A stretch of DNA of 64,000 bases, taken from positions 61,827 through 125,826 of the forward strand of contig MU867088.1 in the NCBI GenBank assembly GCA_033725935.1. The letters are read 5' to 3'. Below, piece after piece: positions 45,539 to 56,990 of this stretch (positions are counted from its first letter, which is position 1; each line of letters begins with the position of its first letter). The position numbers were made by a program, and so were the translations under genes. Under the pieces are notes generated by a model that worked only from the letters and a program-made list of their open reading frames with translations, was not told the DNA's origin and did no database searches. The stretch is from Cladorrhinum sp. PSN259. Its lineage: Eukaryota > Ascomycota > Sordariomycetes > Sordariales > Podosporaceae.

Positions 45539-47104
45539 TCAAACCTGCCCGTATCCCCACACCAACCCAGCAACAACAGCCACCAATATAAAACTCCAAA
45601 CAGCAGACTCTACAGTCGACAAGGAAATCTTATCATCCCATATCGATGCCAGAGGCTTCTTCTCCATCAAGTCCAGTGACCCAATCTCTGGCGGCGTAGT
45701 CTCGCCTTCCGGCTCCACCGTGACACTCTTCCCAGTTGGCCTCCCATATTTCTTGAGCAAAACAGCATTCTCAGACCCAAACCTCACAACCTTCACCCCC
45801 GTCTTTCTCTCTGCCTCTTCACCCTCATCCTCTGACCCTTCCTGCTCAAAAGAACTAGTCAAAGTCCCCTTGGCATGCAGAGTCGTTGTATCTCCCTCCC
45901 TAGCTTCGCCCTCTTTCTCTTCAGGAGTCTCCTTAGAATTCCCATGAGCTTGATGCTTGTTATCCTTATTCCACCCCATCATGCCCAACCTCTCCTTCGC
46001 AACCGCCACACTATCCCTCAGCCTACCAGCTCCAATGCCCAAGAAAGACTTTGGCACACCACTTGAACTGCTGCTGTTTGGAACCAACAGCCCAGCCCAA
46101 CTATCCATCGACCCCGACGGACTCCGATTCATCCCGCCAAACACACCATCCAGCTGCCCCACCAACAAATTCATATTGTCAAAAATACAGATTGCCTCCC
46201 TTACCACCCTCTCCCTTTCACTCTTGGTGAGCAACGACTCGCCGCACTCCAAAAACCGTTTCTTAAACTCAATCTTCAGATCCTCGCCATCCCGTGGCGT
46301 AGCAAACCTAAAGAACGACAACGGTAACCCCGATGTCCCTGACGCTAAATCCAGACTCGGCTGGTTGCACTTGATCCCCAAAGGAAGCACACCATCACTC
46401 TTCTTCCCCCAAAATTCCAGGCCCGCACCCTCCAACGAACTCCTTATAAACCGCCCGCCACTAAACAGCGCCATATAAAGAACCCAAGCATACGCCAGCA
46501 GCACCTCCGGGCTCTTGTCCACTGACCTCTTGATATGCGCCACGAATTCCTTGAGCCTCCCCGCTTCACTCGCTCTCGTCACATTCTCCTTGACCTCCTC
46601 TTCACTCCATCCACTCATAGCCCCGATATCACCCAACAATCTTTCTGTCCTCGCCAGCCCTTCAAGTCTGAGTCTGCCCAGAACGCCATGTATCCTCTCG
46701 CAAGCTTTTCCCTTATGCCTTACGCCGTCAAAATCAGCAACAGGGCCAAAAGGGAATAATGGCAGAGTCCTAGAATCAGACAGTGAAGAAGAATCAGGAT
46801 GACAAGGTTCAGGACCGCAGTCCCCCCTTCCAGAGGAGGAGCTAGCGTTCAACTCATGATCCCCCAGAATCTCGTCCCAAGCGGACTCAAACGCTAGGTA
46901 GATGGGCGCAATATGGAGAATCCCAGACAAGTAAACGGTCGGGTTGCACGCTCTCGGCGGCAGACATAAGGGCAAACGAACGAGGAGGTTCTTGTTTAGT
47001 TTTGTGTGAGCAGTCCGGGTGGCGATGTTGATGCTGTCGCCCAAGTTGGGGCTGGCGTTCGGGTCACGGTGTTGATTCTGGTAATTCGGGTAGTGAGTCG
47101 CCAT
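45539..47104 (-). CDS. Heme-oxygenase-like protein with C-terminal membrane anchor
   Basis: Heme oxygenases open heme to biliverdin, CO and iron; the yeast member Hmx1 sits in the ER membrane and serves iron reuse. The single-exon product is 521 aa. The N-terminal heme-oxygenase-like fold starts at SINIATRTAHTKLNK, where His32 is in the place of the proximal heme ligand. It continues with LPLCLPPRACNPTVYLSGILHIAPIYLAFE in two parts and includes a distal-helix-like segment YMALFSGGRFIRSSL with the Gly-Gly bend. Two disordered inserts interrupt or follow it (residues about 85-115 and 330-470, the latter Glu/Gly/Thr-rich). A last hydrophobic segment SAVWSFILVAVVAGLVWGYG near the C terminus would anchor it as a tail-anchored protein. 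The length is well above the usual 230-320 aa because of the inserts. Catalytic activity cannot be assumed. Confidence 0.85.
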   Translation of the reverse strand: MATHYPNYQNQHRDPNASPNLGDSINIATRTAHTKLNKNLLVRLPLCLPPRACNPTVYLSGILHIAPIYLAFESAWDEILGDHELNASSSSGRGDCGPEPCHPDSSSLSDSRTLPLFPFGPVADFDGVRHKGKACERIHGVLGRLRLEGLARTERLLGDIGAMSGWSEEEVKENVTRASEAGRLKEFVAHIKRSVDKSPEVLLAYAWVLYMALFSGGRFIRSSLEGAGLEFWGKKSDGVLPLGIKCNQPSLDLASGTSGLPLSFFRFATPRDGEDLKIEFKKRFLECGESLLTKSERERVVREAICIFDNMNLLVGQLDGVFGGMNRSPSGSMDSWAGLLVPNSSSSSGVPKSFLGIGAGRLRDSVAVAKERLGMMGWNKDNKHQAHGNSKETPEEKEGEAREGDTTTLHAKGTLTSSFEQEGSEDEGEEAERKTGVKVVRFGSENAVLLKKYGRPTGKSVTVEPEGETTPPEIGSLDLMEKKPLASIWDDKISLSTVESAVWSFILVAVVAGLVWGYGQV

Positions 47105-49222
47105 GGCGGAGTGGTTTTTTTTGAACCTGTGGGTTGTCTAAACTCAAAATGCTCCAAAGAACCGGCGGCTCCTGGGGTTGAACCGTGGAAATGGGCGACG
47201 TTTCAGAGAGGGACCTGGGATAAGGTTGGTGGTGGAAAACTGGGTCCTCCTAAGGTTCAGGGAATAAGAAGGGTGAGTGAGTGTGTGTGTGCTGTGAGGC
47301 GAATATGTTGTGTACCAAATCAACCAAGGAATACGGTAAAGAGATTTATTTGAGACCACAAACGATTCGTTCGCTCGGTTCTTTTGATGAGCTGGTTTGT
47401 TTTGGTTTCTGATGCAAGGCAGGTAGACGAGACAATAGCAAAAAAACAAAGTAGGTCTAGATTAGACGGTGACTAATTCTAAATGACTTGTAACGGTAGT
47501 GCAAAAATGGGATATCTGACGCGTGTCTCTAGGTGTAAGGTGAAAACGAGGTATTTGGATGGATTGCTGGCTAACAGCTTGAGGTCTGCGAAAAGTAGAT
47601 AGGTATCTATGGTTGAGGCTGTTGACGATAGTATGGAGGGCTTTGGTCCGTCCTGTGTTTTGCGGAAACTGGTTCGGTAGTGGTACGGTACCTGGACCTG
47701 GAACAGAAACCCCTTCAATCTAAGGAACAAGCAATCTCAAAAAAAGTCAATCGAATTCGAGCAATGCAATCGGGAAAGAGCATGAGTTGGGGAGAAGAAC
47801 AAGCGACCGATCGATCTTTTATATTATCTGCCCTGGGCTTGACCCAGCTGAACTCGAACCAGGTTCACGTCGAAACTCAATCGAGCAAATTGAGAAAAGA
47901 AAGAAGGCGCAAATGACCACCGACCGGCATCATGGTACACAACACACTACTCATGTGTTGGCAGTAGTGTAGGCAGGAGCGCGCGCACACAATCGGAAGG
48001 CAGCCAAGATCATCAGATCAAGACCCAGTGGCTTGGTGGTGTCCATGGGGGTCCCACGGGGGTACGCCCATGGGATGGGATCTAGGAGGTTTGGTAGGTC
48101 CCCTAGTTTTTGCCCCCTTCCTAAAAGGGAATTGTGGAAAAAAGGTACTGTGCCTTATCTCCCGTCGTCATCAGATCGTTTGACGGCAAGGCAAAAAACC
48201 TGGAAGCCCCGAAAGTTGTTTGACAGGACAAGGCTAACAGGCAAACCTGGTCCTAACCTGGAAACTCTTTTTTCCTTCTTATTCCCTCAACCAAGCCTTT
48301 CATTCTCACAGATGAAATTACAGGCAGTACCTAGTTTTGCGTACGTACATAGTGGCGACAGTGGACAACTCCAGGTACGGTAACCTCAGACGGCCTCGTT
48401 CAGTGAACCATTTTCACCACCTCCACTGTACGTAGAAACCCCCACATCACATGGGGTTAAGATCCTGTCATCAGGGCACCTTTAAAGGAATAAATACCCG
48501 CAGCTGCAGCAGTTCGTGAGATGAACTTACATTAGTTCAGCCTCATCTTCATGTGCAAAGGTGACGAAATTTCAAGGCTTGCATATCAATAATAAACCCG
48601 CATCAAGGATCCAATCAAATAACATGGAATTTTTTATACTACGGTTTACGATTCTGTGAATGCCGCAGGTATCCGCACATCGGTTTCCCGAGTTCCGAAA
48701 TGGGAAATGCAACGAAATCTGTTGTGGAACGTCAAAAGCAAACCCCGAAACTCACCAAACAAATCATGACCCGGCAGCCACGAGCTGTTGAATGCAGTGA
48801 AAACCGTCCCAGTACCTTTGTCAGTTCTCCGAGAATAGCGGGATCGGAAAGGTTTACGTGAAATCACGCTTCCGGACCAAGTTTGTTGTCCGTAGGATGA
48901 TGTGAACAAGACGAGTCAAGCAAACCTAAGAGATCGAGATCTCTTTTTTCCATTCCAGCTTCGGAGCTCCCACACGCCTCCATCGGATTCCCAAGAAAGT
49001 ATGTACACGACAAAATCCCAGCTTGTCTAGCTTCTCAACAAATGATGAAAATATCCAGTCATGGTTCTTCTGGAAATACCAATCGAGAGTTGTTCCCTCG
49101 GTGGCCCCTAAAACGCCGTCTCCCATGCGCATGGCTTGGTGGAAGTGGGATTCTATTCACTTTGTCCACTCCAAATATACATCCAGACAACTGTAAAAAT
49201 AAATAAAATAAATAAAGGAACG
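47105..49222. other. Intergenic, about 2.1 kb
   Basis: The left half is upstream DNA of the heme-oxygenase-like gene and the right end is the 3' flank of the transporter gene. Two minus-strand ORFs (87 aa at 48646-48909 and 68 aa at 48926-49132) lie close together but show no family resemblance, and no splice pair that would join them was confirmed. I see no supported gene. Confidence 0.5.
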
Positions 49223-50769
49223 TTATGCCATCGAAATGTCATTCCCACGTGTCCCTTGCTCTTTGTCATCCTCATCCTCCTCCTGGCTCTCATGGTTGAT
49301 GAAGAGGAACGAAATGAGGACAACCCCTGCCCCAGCCCAATACAGCCAACTGGAATATTGAGAGTATTGAATCATCTCGCCAATGAGTGATAGGGGGATG
49401 TTGAGCGAAAGGCCTACAGTGACGATGAGAGGTGTGGTGAGCAGCATCGCATACGCCCACAGCATGTCGCTGAAGAATGAGGCGATCGAGTTGACTGCGA
49501 TGATGATCCAAACAGCACCTGTTGGTGGCAGCTCGAACTGGAATCACAGAATGTCAGCTTCATTTCTTTCCAAAAGTTAGACGTGAATCAACTTACAGTC
49601 TCAATCCCGGTAAAATGCAGTATAAAAAACCCCGGCCATAGCAAAAGTACATTAAACAGTCCCACAAGCCCAAAGAACAGCGGCATGTTGACCTGATCCT
49701 CATTCCCAACCCGTTTCTTCATAACCGTAACGTAAACACCGTAAATGATCGCGCTGAAGAAAGCCATCGCGTCCCCGACCGCAATCTCCAATGTCGATTT
49801 GTGCGGGAAACTTCCCCTGTTATCGTCGTTTGCCCCAGACAAATCCACCGACGAAATGAGTATAACGCCCGCCAGCGACGCCAAAACCCCAATCAGCTTC
49901 CTCATCGTGAAACCCTCAACTTTCGTAATCGCACAAAAGATGAGCGTCCAGATACTGCTCGTCGACGTCAGGATAGTAACACTGCCCACGCTCGTATACT
50001 CCAAGCAAGCAGACGCGAAATAATTCGCCAAAAACCAGAGCATGCAAAACTCCAGACTCAACCAGGCCGTTTCCTTCAGACTCAACTTCTCGTCATCACT
50101 CCCGCCATTTTCACTCTTTCGCGAGGACTCCGCCGAATCCCCTTCATCACTTCCGTCAACAACCCCCAACAACCTCTCCTCGTCCTCCGCTGAAACCGCA
50201 GGCTTGATGACGCTCGTGGAATGTCCCCCCTTCTTGCCCCATCCCGACCTCCTCACTTCCCTCCATAATTCCCAAGCCTGCCCTTTAGTAACTTCCCACC
50301 CGTTTTGGACTACATACCGCACCCCAATTGGTATGAGTGAAAAAGCAAAACAACTCGTGTTCACGTAGACCAAAAAGAAGGGTTTACTGTACGTCCCGTC
50401 GGAGAATATGTAGCTCGCCAAAAAGTTTGACATCGTCCAGAGCAACACCACTGCGAGCAGTAAAATGATGCCGAGCGTCCGTCTGGCTACCCCGCCCAGA
50501 CCAAGCTTTGCTTTTAGACTGCCTGCTGTTGTGAAGGCGGATTTTGATATCCTGGATGGTGACCGAGAAAGTGGCCGGTGTTGGGATGTGAGCAATGACC
50601 TCGCGCCTGAAAGCGACCTGCGCCTTCTTTCCTCGTCGGCAGGCGGTAACGTTGGTGTATATAATGGGACATCCTCTACTTCTGTTGTGGGGTTATGATG
50701 ATGATGGTGATGATGATGATGATGCGAAGGCGCCAGCTCGGCCGGGATGATGGGCTCGATTGGTGCCAT
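49223..50769 (-). CDS. Vacuolar EamA/SLC35F-type membrane transporter (YML018C-like)
   Basis: A multi-pass protein of the drug/metabolite transporter superfamily, in the SLC35F5/YML018C branch found on the vacuole membrane; the substrate is unknown. Exons are 49597-50769 and 49223-49537 with a 59-bp intron (GTAAGT, TTCCAG), total about 495 aa. The start MAPIEPIIPAEL was preferred to an in-frame Met 27 codons upstream because that leader looks non-coding. The N-terminal cytosolic part carries ten consecutive His and a Ser/Arg-rich stretch. Hydrophobic helices include GIILLLAVVLLWTMSNFLA, FFLVYVNTSCFAFSLIPIG, LEFCMLWFLANYFASACLEY, GVLASLAGVILISS, FFSAIIYGVYVTVM and WLYWAGAGVVLISFLFI. The family signature SVGSVTILTSTSSIWTLIFCA is present in parts. 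A large acidic/Ser loop separates helices 2 and 3. About ten helices are expected. Confidence 0.9.
50696..50726. repeat. CAT/CAC trinucleotide run encoding ten His
   Basis: On the plus strand this is a GATGATGGTGATGATGAT-type run; on the minus strand it encodes the poly-His stretch at residues 15-24 of the transporter. Length variation between strains is likely for such runs. Confidence 0.85.
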
Positions 50770-51873
50770 CTTCCCTTTTTTCCCTCCCCGTCCTGTGATT
50801 ATCCGGGATATATTCTCGTTTTGAATCGTTCGCTCGTATATGGTCTTCAAATTTCGTCGTGATGCTCGTCGATAATTAAACGGTCAACGTGTTGTATAAT
50901 CGCGGAGGATGATTCCACTGCTGCCTTTAACTTCCAACCAAAATACCAAGGTCTCGGCAGGCTCGGCTGCATTCCTTTTGGCGTTTTTTTTTCCAGTTCT
51001 GTGAAACTCCGGACTTTTTGATCGTAAAAACGAGAAGTCGGTTTTTGCAAAAAGAGAAAAAAAAAAAACCAATGTTTGAAAACGAAAGACGAAAACCCTG
51101 TCAAAGGGGAAGGAAGCGCTTGTAGTCCAAAAGCGCGGTAGGTATTGAAAGAAAGGAATTGTGTTGGTGGTTCGCGACAACCACTTAAAAAGCGACCTTG
51201 AGGTCTTCCGAAAGATTGCTCGTGGCAGGTCCCAGTGGCTGGCTGCCTCTTTAACACGGAGGGGAAAAGATGGTGGATCTTTTGGCGCGTGTGAACAGTG
51301 GAAACGTTCTGAAAGTGAAGCACTGACCCTTGATTTGTTGGTTTGTCCGGTGGAGCCCTCTTTTGATTATCTGGGGTTGAACATGTTTCGCTGCCGATCA
51401 CCGCGGCTCTCGGCGCTGTGGTTGTTGGCCTGGGCATTGTTTCCATTGTTTCAGGGAGTTGCGTCGATGCAGGGTTAGGGTTCTCTTCGTTTGTCATTTG
51501 TTTGGATGAATGTGTCGATGGCATATTGTTAGAGACCTTATAAGACAGATATTTTGTGATTATGAGTAGGTTCTTCATCTCAAACTGCCATAAATTCCTC
51601 ATGTAACTGGCCCTGAATCAATACCCTGCATCTCAATATGCCGTATTACCCATCTACACCATATACACCGATGCACCTCTATGAAAGAAAAACACACCAA
51701 AACGGGATCCCATAAACTGTCGACGTTGAGAATATAGCGCCATGGCCCCTGGTTCAACTAAAAGAAAGACAACAGAGACTCACAAACACCCAGCATGATA
51801 TCATACATAAAAGCCAAAAAAAACTAAAAGAAACTAGAGAACTCCTCCATCCTACTATCTCCATCCTTCCTCC
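50770..51873. other. Intergenic between two minus-strand genes
   Basis: The first part is upstream DNA of the transporter gene; the part near 51640-51873 is the A/C-rich 3' flank of the Rab7 gene. No gene is recognised. Confidence 0.55.
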
Positions 51874-52767
51874 TTAGCATGCGCATCCGTCCCGGTCGTT
51901 CTCGATGTGAATGTTGATGGGATCCTGGAAGTCGCCGCTGAACTCCTCCGACTCCTCCTGGAGCAGCGCATTCCTTGCGATAACCTCGAAAGCCTGTTCA
52001 ACGTTGATGGCCTCCTTCGCGCTGGTCTCAAAGTATGGGATGCCACCCTTGGACTGACAAAAGGTGTTGGCGCGCTTGGTTGAGATCTATGTTCCAGTTA
52101 GCCATGACGGCACACACACACTTACTACCATATATTACATACCACTCTCTTGCTCTCCTCGACATCAATCTTGTTTCCCAACACGACGAAGGGGAAGTTG
52201 TCTGGGTCTCTTGGCGATGCTTGAATCAAAAACTCGTCTCTCCAGCTGTCCAGCGCATCAAAGCTCTTGGAGTTGTTGACATCGTACACCAGAACGCAGC
52301 AGTCGGCACCACGGTAGAAAGCCACGCCCAGTGATTGGAATCGTTCCTGTCCTGCTGTGTCCCAAAGCTGTTCCCGCACAAAAAACCTTGGATTAGGATA
52401 TCTTCATTGGGTGGCTGGGTGAGTGGGGGTAGCTTCGCACCTGCATGGTGACTTGGCGGTCGTCTACCAACACCTCACGTGTGAGGAAATCAGCACCAAT
52501 TGTGGCCTTGTAACTTGCGCTGAACTTCTTGTTGACCTGGAGTTGATGGTAAGTGAACTGTCGGGCTCAAGAGAGAGGAATGGTGGGTATCGTCGGCTGC
52601 ATACATATTGGTTCATCAAACTCGTCTTGCCGACACCGCTATCGCCCAAGATAATGACCTGATATCCCACGAGATATTAGCACACAAACAACAACAACAT
52701 GACTCAAAAATGCGCGATGGAAGCGGCGCATCCGTACCTTGAGAAGGACCTTCTTTCGGGAAGACAT
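51874..52767 (-). CDS. ypt7: Rab7 GTPase Ypt7
   Basis: Ypt7 recruits the HOPS complex and drives homotypic vacuole fusion and late endosome/autophagosome delivery. Five exons are clear: 52738-52767, 52605-52658, 52441-52536, 52143-52367 and 51874-52086. Introns are 56-79 bp and every junction is in phase 0. The product is 205 aa, the family's normal length. GTP-binding motifs are GDSGVGKT (residues 15-22), switch I around YKATIGADF, WDTAGQE, NKID and ETSAKEA. The Rab7 RabF segment FYRGADCCVLVYD is intact. The C terminus ends DGCAC, the dicysteine CxC prenylation signal. High intron density and perfect motif retention fit a conserved essential gene. It is divergent from the Mg-chelatase-like gene. 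Confidence 0.98.
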
Positions 52768-53464
52768 CGTGTCGTCGATGAGGTGTGATGATGAGGGCGG
52801 GGAAGATGGCGAGGCGCGGCTGCACTCGTCAAGCAATCCTGGGAAAAAGAGAACGGTAAGGCGACAAAGGCAAAGATGCAAAGCGGGGAACGGTTTTAGG
52901 TGGAGAGGTTCGCAGAAAAAGTGTGTTTATATCAGATTATTATCAGTAGTAGTAGTACGCCGTAGTAGCTTTTAAATGGACGGGGCTGATGTCTAGGTGC
53001 TTGGGTGCTTTGGTTGGAGAAGTGACGACGAGAGCCCGGCGCCAGTGCGATAGCAGGTAGCAATCGCAATCAGAAAGGGCGGCGGGGCCAATCACACGTC
53101 GCCAAAGAGCGTTGGCCCACACCTGGGCATGCTCCCGAAACCTACCTTGTGACGTCTTGAATTACCCACCCGTTCCATACCTTATTAGTATACATGTACC
53201 TTTCCTTCGTACCGATTGAACCCGACCATCTTCATCAGTTAGGGGACGAGCGATGGCAGGGCTTCTTGTATATCCTGTTTGATGATTGGCGATCTGGAAG
53301 AAGTTGGGCAGGAGTGAGAATGCGGTAACATTGAACACCGACACTCCGTACCGAATCGTCCTCCCCTCTGAAATCAACCGCCAGCGTATCCCTGCCCGTG
53401 GCCTTCTAGTAGTGGTGCCTGTCCGGTTGACGTTGCATGTGAGCGAATGCTCCCCTGACGGGAG
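52768..53464. other. Shared upstream region of ypt7 and the next gene
   Basis: Divergent promoter region; no coding segment is supported. Confidence 0.6.
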
Positions 53465-54808
53465 ATGGCGGATGAACGACTCCTCGACAAGATCCAGACA
53501 CTCGGCGACCTAGAGCTGGCAACCCTTCTCTGCCTCGTTGCCCGCGAACACTGCCTAATTGGCACCCTTCCCGACAGCGTCGATGAGCTTGCCGAGGAGC
53601 TGCGCCTGATTGCGACCAAGACCTTCAACCTAACATCCGCCATCGTCAGCTGCAACGCCCACACGACGCTCGACGAGTTCGCGACAGGGCTCCTCGTGTC
53701 TCCCACCCCGCGCACACAGTCTTCTTCCTCGCCAGGCAACCACACACATACCGCCTCGCCGTACCAGCCGCGATATGATTATGCGCAATCATCAACAGCC
53801 GGCGGTGTTTCCTCCTCTGCTGGCGGATCATACTTCCCCAACAGTAGTCCCTCTCTTCGGCCAGGCGCATTCTCTCCTCGCGTCACGACACACCCCATAA
53901 TACCAGCTTCTCCATCCGTCGGTACAGCGATAGCAGGCGGAATAATCAATTCACATAACTCATCACAACAATACCAACAGCCACAAATAGCCAATGTCAT
54001 TCTAGCGAAAGACCTCGACCGCGCCCCGCGAGCTGTCCAGATCCAAGCACTCGAGCTACTACGGACCCGAAGGATATTTACGAGAACCTCGGTCCAAACC
54101 GCGCCGAAACAATTTCTCTTTATAGCCCTCGTAGGCGCACCAAGCGGCGGCCAAGCACGAGTAACCCCACATCTCAACGACTTCTTCTACCTCGCGCACT
54201 GGCACGATCCAGAAGAAGATGGATTCGATTACCTAGACGAGGAATTAGGTACCAACCACGAGGAAGACGACGATGACGCCGCATCCACGGCTTCTAGTCA
54301 AAGTGTGGTGAAGAGACCACCCTCCCTCGGAGGAGATAGCCAATGGCTTTCCTCACCAATAGCAATACCCAGAACTCCTCGTCTCCAACAACAGCAACAC
54401 TCTGGCGGTCCTCCTCTCTTCACAGAAGACGACATATCCCTCCTAGCTCAACTTGCAACTGAGACGCACCTATCAGTCGATGTGTTGAGGTACCAAATGA
54501 ACATTGTTTCGTTTCTGAGAATGCATCGAGCAGTGATGGGCGGTGTTTCGCCTCAAGCGACTAAACACTTTGAGAATTTGGCAAAGTCGTTGGCCCCGTT
54601 ACACGGATTGGAATATGTCACTCCTTCGTTGATTGCACTGGCTGCTAAGAAGGCGTATTTACATCGTCTTAGAATTGTTGATAAGCCTGAGAAGGAACGG
54701 AGCGTCCAGTGGGGGAGTGATGTTGCTGCTATTGAGGTGTTGCTTGAGGGGATAGGGCCGGAGGATGTCATTGAGGATGTTTTGGGTATGGTTGCTGTGC
54801 CTACTTGA
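53465..54808 (+). CDS. Mg-chelatase ChlI-like AAA-related protein lacking Walker A
   Basis: The single-exon product is 447 aa and belongs to a fungal family annotated as Mg-chelatase-like. It starts MADERLLDKIQTLGDLELATLLCLVAREHCLIG. The position where a ChlI/MoxR ATPase would have the P-loop has no GxxxxGK[ST]; instead TLPDSVDELAEEL follows. The later block VILAKDLDRAPRAVQIQALELL resembles the Walker B/sensor region of ChlI (LYVDEINLLD...), with Asp182/Asp184-type acids displaced. It is followed by RTRRIFTRTSVQTAPKQFLFIALVGAPSGGQARVTPHLNDFF, equivalent to the sensor 1 and arginine region (seen here as two adjacent pieces). The C-terminal helical part (about 320-447) has LRYQMNIVSFLRMHRAVMGGV. 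Ser/Pro-rich linkers lie between. No porphyrin/chlorophyll role is plausible in a fungus; likely a non-ATPase structural relative. Confidence 0.8.
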   Translation: MADERLLDKIQTLGDLELATLLCLVAREHCLIGTLPDSVDELAEELRLIATKTFNLTSAIVSCNAHTTLDEFATGLLVSPTPRTQSSSSPGNHTHTASPYQPRYDYAQSSTAGGVSSSAGGSYFPNSSPSLRPGAFSPRVTTHPIIPASPSVGTAIAGGIINSHNSSQQYQQPQIANVILAKDLDRAPRAVQIQALELLRTRRIFTRTSVQTAPKQFLFIALVGAPSGGQARVTPHLNDFFYLAHWHDPEEDGFDYLDEELGTNHEEDDDDAASTASSQSVVKRPPSLGGDSQWLSSPIAIPRTPRLQQQQHSGGPPLFTEDDISLLAQLATETHLSVDVLRYQMNIVSFLRMHRAVMGGVSPQATKHFENLAKSLAPLHGLEYVTPSLIALAAKKAYLHRLRIVDKPEKERSVQWGSDVAAIEVLLEGIGPEDVIEDVLGMVAVPT

Positions 54809-56296
54809 TAAGTGATGAAGGAAATTAGATACAGAGATACTAAAAAGAACAGGATATATATAAAAGCTAATTGTCAATGAATAAATTTTCTGCAGAGTAT
54901 AGAAAGCATTCCCTTTCGGCAAGCTGAAGAGGGGTTTAGGTGATAGTAATAAGGAAGTCAAGATTCGGGCTTGCCAGTTGAATACCTGGATAAAAAGAAA
55001 GGGTCACGGCCCCCTCAATCTCTTTGCATTCATTGATGATATTGACTTGAAGTAAATCACCAACAAGAAGAAAAATATGGTAAAAGCTCGCTGCGCAGCT
55101 GTCCTCAGTCCTTCATAATAGACAACATGCTAGGGGAGGAAGAAGAAGAAGAAGAAGAAGAAGATTCCTGATTTCTATATAACCTCTCGAGGAAAAAAAA
55201 AGATACTGCAGCAAGAGTCGTGAAGCAGCAAACAAGGAACGAAACCTTAAGCGCTCGAGCAGTGGGAGTGAGTGAGGATCAACATACGGTAAGGGGGGGT
55301 CTTTTAGTTTGGCGGGGGAGTGAATTAAATATGAGGGAGAAAAATTTAATGGGTGTGTGTGAGAGAGAGAAATGTATTGTATAATGGGGGTTAAGTAAAA
55401 GGGGTAGTAGGTTTTGTTTAATTTTTTTTGGGGAGGGTCTTAATTCGGGTTTCTTTGTGTAAGGGTTTTCATATGTCGCCCGTTTAAAGATTTTGTAAAG
55501 CTCTTAGGTGGGTGGGTGTAGGAGTTGTGTTTCTGATTTCGTGGTTCAAATCGTCCCGACTTGAAAGTCCTCCTCTACTTTGCCCTAATTAGGTACCAAA
55601 CAGGTAGGCTTTGAGTTGATTTGATTTGATCCAAGGGGAAGTGGGAGAGCTGCTTTCATTGTACGGCCGTATAAACTGCACCATGGCCGCTTGGATATCT
55701 CTTGCTGTCCCAGATGTGCTGGTTTAGGTCAGGGCCACAATGGAGTCAAAGTCATGATGCCCCCGAGGAGCTGTGGGGTTCTTGCTCATCTGGTTGATGG
55801 TGCTCTTGCTGGTCACGAGAGAGAGAGAGAGTTACTCCGACTACGCCCATTGAACTTTGCCAGCATCCTTTGAGTTGATTTGGCTCGAGCCCAAAACACT
55901 CCTCGGCCGTAATACTTGAAGATGATGATGGTTGCCGCTTTGTCTCTTTACTTGGCTCAAGGCTCGTAGCTCTCCTTCTTTCACCAGCAATAAAGTATAG
56001 ACAAGATCACTATTCAAGATATAAGACGAGCGCAGTACTCTTTGTTTACATTACCCTTGACTCCGAGTTCCTCGAACCATCCCCTTTGTTCACTTAGGAG
56101 GTTACTCTGAGCAGTTGTGGCAGAGCAGAGCACAACAGATGGCTGGAGTCCCGGATTTACGAGTATAAGTATTACAGTCTTTCGCGCTGATTAGCTTCTC
56201 ATTTCTCACTCAGAATCATCACTGCAGCAAGTTACATACGCAAGAAAGCACAAACAACATTCACAAGTTCTAAGCACCGGCAGCTAAACCCCAAAG
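54809..56296. other. Intergenic, about 1.5 kb
   Basis: It contains a GAA trinucleotide run at 55137-55164 and a (GA)n run near 55360-55372. The gene at 56297 begins after a C/A-rich leader. No gene is recognised here. Confidence 0.55.
55137..55164. repeat. (GAA)n microsatellite
   Basis: About nine GAA units in intergenic DNA. Confidence 0.9.
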
Positions 56297-56990
56297 ATGT
56301 CTACCTTTCCAACCTCGCCAGCTTCGAACCCTCTCATTAGCTTCAGATGCTGCAATTGCAGCACGTTGAATGATGGCACTGGCCGTAAACAGTGCATTTT
56401 CTGCAATCAGCCAATGTGTAAAAATTGCATAACCACTCACGGTGAGTTTTCTTGCAATACATGATGGATAGGAGATAGATAGATTAATCCTCGGGTTGAA
56501 TTCAATAGCCCACAATCCGATCGAACACAACTACCCAAACCTCAGCTACGGCGCCGTCGGCAGTCCTGGCTCGTCGGGATCCTCGCCCAAGAGCTCCTCC
56601 TCCAACCGAGGTTCTGAGCGTCAAGACTCTCCTCAGCAGCAACAAGCCCCTTCCGGGGGATCATCTCGGCACCACCACCACACTCCGCGCAACTCGCCTT
56701 CTTCCGCTTCTGGACATGGCTCAAAGCAGCAGCCGGGGTCCTCTACTGCCCCTAAATCTCAGAAGTCTTCCGAAAGTTCGACTTCAAAGAACGCGCACAA
56801 GACTCCATCGCCTAAAGCGTCGGGTGGACACAAAAAGGACTCCAAGAAGCGCACTCGTGACCATCTCTCCAGTTCGCCTAGCTCACCTGCTGCGGGCGCC
56901 AGCTCAAGCAGAGGACATTCTTCAACACACGGCAGGGGGGGAGGGACTTTGTACGAGGGAAAGGGTAAAGGAAAGAAAGTTCAGGAATGA
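56297..56990 (+). CDS. Small protein with N-terminal zinc-ribbon-like Cys cluster and disordered tail
   Basis: Exons are 56297-56441 and 56509-56990 with a 67-bp intron (GTGAGT, AATAG) that falls just after the Cys cluster. The product is about 208 aa. Residues 18-48 hold RCCNCSTLNDG, QCIFCNQPMCKNCITTH: three CxxC-type pairs that could bind one or two zinc ions. The rest is Ser/Pro/Lys/His-rich with no predicted fold, including runs such as SSGSSPKSSSSN and HHHHTPRN, and a basic end GKGKGKKVQE. I do not recognise a named family; many ascomycetes have short proteins of this build with unknown function. Coding is supported by the frame-preserving intron and the Cys pattern. Confidence 0.8.

Noticed and set aside
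45483..45947. 154-aa plus-strand frame opposite the heme-oxygenase-like gene
   Set aside because: Antisense shadow; the minus strand carries an anchored, family-like protein.
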